Under the pieces are notes generated by a model, which saw only the letters and a program-made list of their open reading frames with translations, searched no databases and was not told the origin of the DNA. 64,000 bases of DNA from positions 62,001 through 126,000 of the forward strand of contig NZ_DIHC01000060.1 in NCBI RefSeq assembly GCF_002419965.1. The letters run 5' to 3'. Every line of letters begins with the position of its first letter. Position 1 is the stretch's first letter. A program made the translations under genes and the position numbers. This document shows, in pieces, positions 34,074 through 42,200 of the stretch. This DNA is from Pseudomonas sp. UBA5706. Lineage in GTDB: Bacteria > Pseudomonadota > Gammaproteobacteria > Pseudomonadales > Pseudomonadaceae.

Positions 34074-34430
34074 GTGAAAATCCCAGGTCCCGACCATCCC
34101 ATTACCATCACCCCGCTCCCGGGTCATCTGCGGGTCGAGTTCAACGGCGTACCCGTGGCGCAAAGCAACAAGGCGCTCGTCCTAAAAGAGGCTCACTACC
34201 CCTCAGTGATCTATGTGCCTCGTTCGGATATTTCGATTGAACATTACCTTAGAACCGAACATCGAACCCATTGCCCCTATAAAGGCGATGCCCGCTATTT
34301 CAGCCTCAGTGCCAACGGCGAGACAGCTGCCAACGCTGTCTGGACGTATGAAGAGGCCCATCCATCGGCCAAGCAAATCGAAGGCTATGTCGCGTTCTAT
34401 GCTGACAACGTGACATTTACTTATGACTGA
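34074..34430 (+). CDS. DUF427 domain protein
   Basis: 118-aa DUF427 protein, recognised from VAQSNKALVLKEAHYPSVIY, YVPRSDI, THCPYKGDARYFS, NAVWTYEEAHP and the end YVAFYADNVTF. Function unknown; the family folds as a small barrel. The start is taken as the GTG at 34074, 8 nt after AGGAG; the frame is open further upstream to 33960 but lacks family similarity there. A single gene before egtBD. Confidence 0.85.
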   Translation: MKIPGPDHPITITPLPGHLRVEFNGVPVAQSNKALVLKEAHYPSVIYVPRSDISIEHYLRTEHRTHCPYKGDARYFSLSANGETAANAVWTYEEAHPSAKQIEGYVAFYADNVTFTYD

Positions 34431-34605
34431 AACCGATGGACCAAGGCCGGTGGCGGCCCGGGTGACCCCTGCATCGTTCGAGCGCCTTTATTAGCCAACG
34501 GCCGGGCCGCCTCTTTTTTGGGGCGGCCTGGACACGAGAAAAGCCGTACCGCCTGGCTGTATCGCAGCAGCCTACCGGGCGTCGGCAAGATCCGGAGAAG
34601 ACCCG

Positions 34606-36753
34606 ATGACGCGCCACTCACGCCAGCTACGCGGAACACCTGTCACCCAGACGCTATACACCCGCTATCAAAGCCTTCGCAGCCGCACCGAACAGTTGGC
34701 CGCTCCACTGAGCCCCGAGGACATGGTGGTGCAGTCAATGCCCGACGCCAGCCCGGCGAAATGGCACCTGGCGCACACCACCTGGTTTTTCGAGACCTTC
34801 CTGTTGGCGCCTAATGTGCCGGACTACACCGCGTTCGACCCTGCGTTCGGCTACCTTTTCAACTCCTACTACGAAGCGGTCGGGCCACGCCACCCGCGTC
34901 CGCAAAGGGGCCTGATGACCCGGCCAGGCGTCGATCAGGTGCGCGCCTATCGCAAACACGTCGACGAGTACATGGCGGCGTTGCTGCAAACCCCGCTGAC
35001 CGACGAGATGAAGAGCCTGATCGAACTGGGCCTGGCCCATGAAGAGCAGCACCAGGAACTGCTGTTGATGGACATCCTGCACCTGTTCAGCCTGTCGTCA
35101 CTTAAACCCGCGTATGACCCGGCCTGGCCGAAAGACGCTGCCGGTCGTCGTGGACGGTTCAAACCGCTGAGCGCCGGTCTTACGCAAATCGGCCACGGCA
35201 GCAGCAGCTTTGCCTTCGATAATGAGGGCCCGCGGCATACGACGTATCTACAATCTTTCGAGATCAGCGATCGGCTGGTCACCAATGGTCAATGGCTGAG
35301 TTTCATTGCCGACGGTGGCTATCACACCGCAGCGCTGTGGCTGTCCGAAGGCTGGACACTGATCCAGGAGCAGGGATGGAACGCGCCGCTGTACTGGCAG
35401 CATGACGACAACGGCTGGAAACGCATGAGCCTGCGTGGCCTGGAGGACATCGACCTTGGCGCGCCCGTCACCCATATCAGCTACTACGAGGCCGCCGCCT
35501 TTGCGCTTTGGGCCGAAGCACGGCTGCCCACCGAAGCGGAATGGGAAGCGGCCGCTCGCGCCGGGCTGCTGGAACAGGTCGATGACGTGGCCTGGCAGTG
35601 GACGCAGAGTGCCTACAGCGCCTATCCCGGCTTTAAACCTTCGACCGGTGCAGTTGGCGAGTACAACGGCAAGTTCATGGTCAACCAAATGGTGCTGCGC
35701 GGTGGCGCCAGCGTGACATCGCCCGATCATTGCCGGCTGACCTATCGTAATTTCTTCCCGACCGACAAACGCTGGATGGTCGCCGGGTTACGCCTGGCTC
35801 GCGACAGTCGCCAGCCAGGCGTGGTCAACCCCAACGACAGCGAATTTGCCCGAGACGTGGTTGCCGGGCTGTCGGAACCGAACAAGAGCGTGTCGCCCAA
35901 GTACTTCTACGATGCCGCCGGCTCCGAGCTGTTCGAAGCGATTTGCCGGACGCCCGAGTATTATCCGACCAATGCTGAAACCGGGCTGCTCAGAGGCATT
36001 GCCACGCAGATCGCCGCGTCCATACCCGAAGGGGCGGCACTGGTTGAGTTCGGCAGCGGCGCCAGCGAAAAAACCCGACTGGTGCTCGATGCCGCCCCCC
36101 ATATCGCCGTTTATGTTCCGATCGACATCAGCGCCACGGCGTTGAACAAGGCGGCGCAGGCGCTGCGCCAGCGGTACCCCAAGCTGGTGGTGGCGCCTCA
36201 GGTGGACGATTTCACTCGGGTGCTGACGCTGCCCAAGCAAGCCGATGGCCACACCCGCGTCGGTTTCTTCCCAGGATCGACCATCGGCAACTTCACCCAC
36301 GAGCAAGCCGCGCAGTTCCTGCGTTGCGCTCACGGTGTATTGGGCGAGCACGCGCAATTCATCGTTGGCGTGGACATGGTCAAGGCGGTCCAGACGCTGG
36401 TCGCGGCTTACGATGACGCCGAAGGCGTCACGGCACGCTTCAACAAGAACCTGCTGACCCGTATCAACCGCGAGCTGAGCGCCGACTTTAACGTCGATGC
36501 ATTCAGTCACCTGGCGCAGTGGAACGCCGATCAGTCGTGCATGCAAATGCATTTGGTCAGTCGAGTCGAGCAAGTGGTGACTGTCGCTGGCCAGCGCTTT
36601 CATTTCGCCGCTGGAGAACGGCTGCACACGGAGAACTCACACAAGTTCACCGTTGAGTCCTTCACCCAACTGGCAGCCAGTGCCGGGTGGACGGTAAGGC
36701 AGTGCTGGGTCAGTGAAGCTCCGCAGGTGGCGCTGTTCAGTTTGCAGGCCTGA
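34606..36753 (+). CDS. egtBD: EgtB-EgtD fusion: ergothioneine synthesis
   Basis: 715-aa fusion. Residues of about 15-400 are EgtB: a DinB-like iron site (KWHLAHTTWFFE at 52-63; HEEQHQE with His145 and His149) and a sulfatase-modifying/FGE-type domain (RLPTEAEWE, PDHCRLTYRNFFP, RWMVAGLRLA). It joins a sulfur donor to trimethylhistidine. Residues of about 415-715 are EgtD: SPKYFYDAAGSELFEAI, TPEYYPT, VEFGSGASEKTRLVLDA, FPGSTIGNF, the histidine N-alpha-trimethyltransferase. GGAGAAG precedes the ATG. No EgtA, EgtC or EgtE gene is nearby. OvoA was considered, but the C-terminal domain is the EgtD type. Confidence 0.9.
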   Translation: MTRHSRQLRGTPVTQTLYTRYQSLRSRTEQLAAPLSPEDMVVQSMPDASPAKWHLAHTTWFFETFLLAPNVPDYTAFDPAFGYLFNSYYEAVGPRHPRPQRGLMTRPGVDQVRAYRKHVDEYMAALLQTPLTDEMKSLIELGLAHEEQHQELLLMDILHLFSLSSLKPAYDPAWPKDAAGRRGRFKPLSAGLTQIGHGSSSFAFDNEGPRHTTYLQSFEISDRLVTNGQWLSFIADGGYHTAALWLSEGWTLIQEQGWNAPLYWQHDDNGWKRMSLRGLEDIDLGAPVTHISYYEAAAFALWAEARLPTEAEWEAAARAGLLEQVDDVAWQWTQSAYSAYPGFKPSTGAVGEYNGKFMVNQMVLRGGASVTSPDHCRLTYRNFFPTDKRWMVAGLRLARDSRQPGVVNPNDSEFARDVVAGLSEPNKSVSPKYFYDAAGSELFEAICRTPEYYPTNAETGLLRGIATQIAASIPEGAALVEFGSGASEKTRLVLDAAPHIAVYVPIDISATALNKAAQALRQRYPKLVVAPQVDDFTRVLTLPKQADGHTRVGFFPGSTIGNFTHEQAAQFLRCAHGVLGEHAQFIVGVDMVKAVQTLVAAYDDAEGVTARFNKNLLTRINRELSADFNVDAFSHLAQWNADQSCMQMHLVSRVEQVVTVAGQRFHFAAGERLHTENSHKFTVESFTQLAASAGWTVRQCWVSEAPQVALFSLQA

Positions 36754-36857
36754 CCGCGATGAGCTTGCAGGCGTTGACGCAGTCCCCGGTAGCAGCGCAA
36801 CCATGCTGTGGCCGTATCTGCCGGGCCAAAGGTCGTAGCGCAGCCAAGCATGCACCC

Positions 36858-36871
36858 ATGCAAACTTGCAT
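36858..36871. promoter_or_regulatory. Palindrome ATGCAAACTTGCAT upstream of valine-catabolism genes
   Basis: Perfect six-base half-sites around AC, 129 nt before the hydrolase start. Candidate operator for a TetR- or MerR-type regulator; no regulator gene adjoins it. Confidence 0.3.
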
Positions 36872-37000
36872 GTTCGCTGTGCACGATTCTTCATTGTCAT
36901 TTGCAAAATTGCGCTGTTAGCATCCCGGTTGAACCTCACGGAGTGCGGCTTCTTTTCGATCGCCCATACCAGTAAGAAAAAAAACAACAGGGAGTCAGCG

Positions 37001-38098
37001 ATGACGGCACAGGTAGCATCGGCCGAGTCTTCAGGCCAGGAACCGGCTAGCGATACCATTCTGTCCGAAGTACGCAATCACATCGGCCACATCACCCTCA
37101 ATCGGCCGCAAGGCTTGAATGCGATCAATCTGGACATGGTCCGCCAGATGCAGCTTCAACTTGATGCGTGGGCCAAGGACGACACCATTTACGCCGTAGT
37201 TCTGCGCGGTGCCGGAGAAAAGGCCTTCTGTGCAGGCGGCGATATCCGGTCGCTGTATGAAAGCTTCAAACACCAACAGACCGACCATCAGGACTTCTTC
37301 GTCGAAGAGTACGCCCTGGACCTTACCTTGCATCATTACCGCAAACCCGTCGTCGCGCTGATGGACGGCTTTGTGCTGGGCGGCGGCATGGGCCTGGCCC
37401 AAGGCGCCGATCTGCGCGTGGTGACAGAGCGTAGTCGTTTGGCCATGCCGGAAGTCGCCATCGGCTATTTCCCGGACGTCGGCGGCAGCTATTTCCTGTC
37501 ACGAGTGCCGGGTGAGCTGGGCATCTACCTGGGCGTGACCGGTGTGCAGATCCAGGCTGCCGACGCGCTGTACTGCGGACTGGCCGACTGGCACCTGCAA
37601 AGCGGACGGCTGGAGGATCTGGATCGACAACTGGACGCGCTGAAATGGGAGCTCACTGCGCTCAAGGACCTGCAGGGCGTGCTGGCCAAAATTGCTGTGC
37701 AGCACCTGCCCGACCCGCCGCTGCAGCGACTGCGTCCGGCCATCGACCACTTCTTTGCTCTGCCGGATGTGCCCAGCATCATTGAGCAACTGCTGCAAGT
37801 GACCGTATTCGACACCCACAGCTGGGCCGTCGACACCGCCAACCTGATGAAAACCCGCTCCCCACTGGCGATGGCCGTGACCCTTGAGATGTTGCGCCGA
37901 GGCCGTCATCTGCCACTGGAAGCCTGTTTCGATCTAGAGCTGCATCTGGATCGCCAGTGGTTCGAGCGTGGCGACGTGATCGAAGGCGTACGCGCCCTGA
38001 TCGTAGACAAAGACAAGAAACCGCAATGGAACCCGCCCACCGTACTGGCCCTGGATGCCGAGCACGTGGCGAGTTTTTTCAGCGGTCATGAGGCCTGA
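37001..38098 (+). CDS. 3-hydroxyisobutyryl-CoA hydrolase (enoyl-CoA hydratase/isomerase family)
   Basis: 365-aa crotonase-fold enzyme. GAGEKAFCAGGDIRSLYE forms the CoA oxyanion hole, and GGGMGLAQGADLRVVTE with MPEVAIGYFPDVGGSYFLS is typical of 3-hydroxyisobutyryl-CoA hydrolase, as is the length beyond ordinary enoyl-CoA hydratases. It releases 3-hydroxyisobutyrate from its CoA ester in valine breakdown. The start at 37001 has GGGAG upstream; the frame extends to 36866 without support. Three nt before the acyl-CoA dehydrogenase gene, so co-transcribed. Confidence 0.88.
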   Translation: MTAQVASAESSGQEPASDTILSEVRNHIGHITLNRPQGLNAINLDMVRQMQLQLDAWAKDDTIYAVVLRGAGEKAFCAGGDIRSLYESFKHQQTDHQDFFVEEYALDLTLHHYRKPVVALMDGFVLGGGMGLAQGADLRVVTERSRLAMPEVAIGYFPDVGGSYFLSRVPGELGIYLGVTGVQIQAADALYCGLADWHLQSGRLEDLDRQLDALKWELTALKDLQGVLAKIAVQHLPDPPLQRLRPAIDHFFALPDVPSIIEQLLQVTVFDTHSWAVDTANLMKTRSPLAMAVTLEMLRRGRHLPLEACFDLELHLDRQWFERGDVIEGVRALIVDKDKKPQWNPPTVLALDAEHVASFFSGHEA

Positions 38099-38101
38099 CC
38101 C

Positions 38102-39253
38102 ATGCAAGACCTAGAGTTGACCGAAGAACAGATCATGATTCGCGACATGGCGCGGGAGTTTGCGCGCAACGAAATCGCGCCCCACGCCCGAGCCTGGGAA
38201 CAGGCCGGCTGGATTGACGACGGGTTGGTGGACAAGCTCGGCGAATTGGGTCTACTGGGCATGATCGTCCCCGAGCAATGGGGCGGCACCTACATCGACT
38301 ACGTGGCCTATGCACTGGCGGTCGAAGAAATCTCCGCCGGCGATGCGGCCACCGGCACCCTGATGAGCGTGCACAGCTCAGTAGGCTGCGGCCCGGTCCT
38401 GAACTACGGCAGCGATGATCAAAAGCACCAATGGCTGGAAAAACTTGCCAGCGGCAAGGCCATCGGTTGCTTCTGCCTGACCGAACCCCAAGCCGGATCC
38501 GAAGCGCACAACCTGCGCACCCGTGCCGAGCTCAAGGATGGCGACTGGGTGCTTAACGGCGCCAAACAGTTTGTCAGCAATGGCAAGCGTGCGCAGTTGG
38601 CGATCGTCTTCGCGGTGACCGACCCGCAGCTGGGCAAGAAAGGCCTCTCGGCCTTTCTGGTGCCCACCGACAATCCGGGCTATCGCGTCGATCGCATGGA
38701 ACACAAGATGGGCATTCGCGCCTCGGACACCTGTGCGGTGACCTTGAGCGACTGCCGCATTCCCGCCGCCAATCTGCTGGGGGAGCGTGGCAAGGGCCTG
38801 GCCATTGCCCTGTCCAACCTCGAAGGCGGTCGCATTGGCATTGCCGCGCAATCGTTGGGTATCGCTCGCGCTGCGTTCGAAGCAGCACTGGGGTATGCGC
38901 GAGAGCGCGTGCAGTTCGACAAGCCGATCCTCGAACACCAAAGCGTCTCCAACCTGCTGGCCGACATGCACACCCGCATCAACGCCGCTCGCTTGATGGT
39001 TCTGCACGCCGCACGCTTGCGTACGGCGGGCAAGCCCTGCCTGTCAGAAGCGTCACAGGCCAAGCTGTTCGCTTCGGAAATGGCCGAATGGGTCTGCTCC
39101 AAAGCGGTACAGATCCACGGCGGTTACGGCTATCTGGAAGACTACCCGGTGGAAAAATACTACCGCGATGCACGCATTACCCAGATCTACGAAGGCTCCA
39201 GCGAAATCCAGCGCCTGCTGATCGCCCGTGAGTTGCGCCACTACGACCTGTAG
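38102..39253 (+). CDS. Acyl-CoA dehydrogenase, probably isobutyryl-CoA
   Basis: 383-aa FAD flavoenzyme. CFCLTEPQAGSEAHNLRTRA, the YARERVQFDKPI segment, QIHGGYGYLEDYPVEKYYRDARI and YEGSSEIQRLLIARELRHYDL are family signatures. Pairing with a 3-hydroxyisobutyryl-CoA hydrolase suggests isobutyryl-CoA or another branched acyl-CoA as substrate; this is inferred from context. Converges on the first giant toxin-like gene with an 18-nt gap. Confidence 0.88.
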   Translation: MQDLELTEEQIMIRDMAREFARNEIAPHARAWEQAGWIDDGLVDKLGELGLLGMIVPEQWGGTYIDYVAYALAVEEISAGDAATGTLMSVHSSVGCGPVLNYGSDDQKHQWLEKLASGKAIGCFCLTEPQAGSEAHNLRTRAELKDGDWVLNGAKQFVSNGKRAQLAIVFAVTDPQLGKKGLSAFLVPTDNPGYRVDRMEHKMGIRASDTCAVTLSDCRIPAANLLGERGKGLAIALSNLEGGRIGIAAQSLGIARAAFEAALGYARERVQFDKPILEHQSVSNLLADMHTRINAARLMVLHAARLRTAGKPCLSEASQAKLFASEMAEWVCSKAVQIHGGYGYLEDYPVEKYYRDARITQIYEGSSEIQRLLIARELRHYDL

Positions 39254-39271
39254 TCTTCGGTGCACGGGGCC

Positions 39272-42200
39272 TCATGGACCCGACACCACATAATTACGGC
39301 GTCCCAAACGCAAAATCAGCAAGGTCAATGTGTCGGCGTTCTTGAGCATGATCTTGCTGCGTACGCGGGCATCCGTCAGGAACAACTCCCGTGCCCGTTC
39401 CAGGCGCGTGGTCTTGGCGATCCGCAGCACCGTAGCCAGGCCACGATCATCGTCTGCCGTGATATCCCGCAACTTGCCGGTTTCAAGTCGAGTAAAGAGT
39501 ATGTCTGCGGGGCTGTGATGGGATAACCGGTTTTGCTGAATGTCCTCGATATACGTGCGCATTCTCACGTTCGTAGGATTGTCCTCACGCAACAGATCGG
39601 GATAGGGCGCCATCGCTTCGACATAGGCGATGTCATGGGTATCGAGCGCCAGATGCGACAGCTCATGAAGCAGGTTGGCGGCCTGGTAGTGCATGGCGAC
39701 CTCGAATCCTTCCCTGACGGCCTCCGGCCTGACCGCAAACGCTGGCACGTTGAAGAAACGGTCTGTCAAAAACACGCGCCGTTTCGGGTCTTTTTTCATG
39801 ACGAAGGCAATCACGGATTCACGCCCCGGGCGATTGGTGCCTACGATGAAACGCGGTGACGAGAACGGCGACAACGAATCATCGGTAAAGGCTTCCAGCA
39901 TCGTCTTGACCGAGCTTTTCATTTCGTTGAGCAGGTTCTCGTCAGGGCTGGCGACGCCGAAAAAGTCACCCACCAGGCGGCTAACACGAGGGTCCAATGA
40001 GTTGCCCTGGCGCAGGTTGAGATTATCCAGGCAGTTCTGCAGGTAGGACCTGGCCTGGAAATGCGCCCGACCGATTCGTCTGGCGCGGTCGCGATACATT
40101 GCACGAATCTCAGGCATGCCCATGGCCTCGATGATCAGCCCCTCCTCGGCACCGCGTTGCGCATCTGAGGCACGGAGCTTGGTGACGACACCTCCGCCAC
40201 CCTTGAGACCCTGATCCAGGACCAGTTGCCACCGCTGGTTGCTGTCAAGTTTGATCTGCGGGCCGAGAGAACCGTCGGCACCGACAATGCTCCACGTCCC
40301 CTCCTCAGGCAAACCTCTGACGCGGTATACCTTACCGTTCACCACCGCATAAGGCGTGGCGTCTTTTTTGCTCATAAAGAGATTAAGCAGCTTGTCGTGG
40401 CGCATTTCGTTGAGCGCTACGCCCTGCGCTTCCAGGCGCTGCAGACGTATCTGCTGTTCAGGGTCCAAACGGGCCACGGTCCAGGAATAAGGCGAGGACG
40501 GCTCATCTTCATTGGGCTCAGCCGGTGAGGAGTCCGTGCCGATCGGGTCAATGGACGGCGGCTCTTCGACTGCCTGCTCGCGAGCGGCAACCACTGCGCC
40601 CACGGCGGCGGTGAACTCCGAGAGTGCCTTGCCCCAGCGGTGTCCCGAAGCCGAGACCGCCGAGGCGTGAAACAGCGAGTGACTCTGCCAGAGCGTCACC
40701 AGCGCCCCCAGTTTGCTCGGCAGCAGCGTCAGGGCCTGTCCCAATCCCAGCGCCGCGAGGAAGGCTCTGCCCGCATGATCCACCTGCGCATTGGTCACGG
40801 TGTTGGAGATGCTCGCGTTGAGCAATAAATCGACGGTGCCATTGAATAGCTCCTGCAACGCATTGCCATTGATCTCGGTGATTCCCAGCGCGACCGGGCC
40901 TGGTCTGCGCAGTGGAACATCGAAGTCAAACAGTCCAACGGAAGATGCCAGATGCGGCTCGGTAAAGCCGCCATTTGCGTAGCGTCTATGCACCGCTGGG
41001 TCGAGGCGCTCAAGCACCAGTTTCTGCAATGCGCGGTCCTGGCGGATATCGGCTATCAGTGCCGCTTGACTCGGGTATTCGCGGAAAATGAAATCGGCGT
41101 AGATGGCATAGAGCAGTACAGGGCCGGCGCCGGGCCACGCCGGCCCTATCACGTAGAGCCCGGCCACGGTGTCCGGCGCCATCCCCGGATCAGCAACCAG
41201 TTGTAGCGGGCTGATGATCACCCGCACGCCCGCTACAGGCTCACGGGCAATACCGTCAGGCATCTCGAGCACTCGCGAAAGGAACGCATACGCTTGGGCG
41301 CTCAGCCTGCCCTGAAGTTTTTCAGGAAAAGCCGTTCCCTGAAGCAGCGACGGTAGCAGGTCTATAAAAAGACGTCGGCGCTGGGTGAATTGGGGTTCGT
41401 CAGGCGTAAAGGCCTTACGCAACAGCACCCGATAACCGGCACCTATGTCCAGGCGTCTGGTCAACCGTCGTATATAGTAGGGCGTCAGTAACCGCTCGGC
41501 ATGGGGTTGTTCGACCGAGCTTATGGTCAAGGCAGCGTCAGGCTCCTCGACGAAACGGTTGATCGAATACTCGGTCAGCGTTTCCTGATGCTCGACCGTG
41601 GCAGCGGGCATAATGAAAGGCAATTCCCCCGCTGCCGGAACAGCGCTGACATAGCGACGCGAAACCACCGTGATCTGATCGGGGTTCAGCAGCTCCTCGG
41701 GGAAGTCCTTGAGCAGTTCACTGGCCAGTTGGTCGAACGCATAATCGCGCAGCGCGGGAATATCGAACAGGAAATCCTTGCCACCTTCGCTGGCCAGGTA
41801 ATTACGTCTGAGGATGTTGTAGTAGATACTCAGATCGCTGTTGGATATCGCGGTCATCCACGAAGGCAGCATTGCATTGAAAATGCTGTGAGCGATTCTG
41901 ACCGACAGCCCATCGAGCATGCGGGTCAGATGTTCGTCCGATTCGGTCATCCTCGCAGAGTGGCGGAACAGGCCTGCCTCGAACCGGCACCGTACAGCAC
42001 GCAGGCAAAGCTGTCTCAGGTCTTGTCGTTCACGTGCGTGTACACCTTGTTGCAGCGCCTGCACAATGTGCCCGTCAATCCTGCGCAGCTCGATCTGCAG
42101 CTGGTTGGCCGACGCACTTAACAAGTAATCACACAACACCGTGCGATCACGTTCTCCCAGCAGCGCCAGCCAACGCTCGTGATAGCGGCCATGCAGTTTG

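Noticed and set aside
34493..34532. GC-rich inverted repeat with a T-run after the DUF427 gene as a terminator
   Set aside because: The T-run lies inside the loop, not after the stem, so it does not fit an intrinsic terminator.
34606..36753. OvoA (ovothiol synthase), which also fuses a sulfoxide synthase to a methyltransferase
   Set aside because: The C-terminal domain has EgtD motifs (SPKYFYDAAGSELFEAI, EFGSGASEKTR, FPGSTIGNF), not those of the OvoA methyltransferase.
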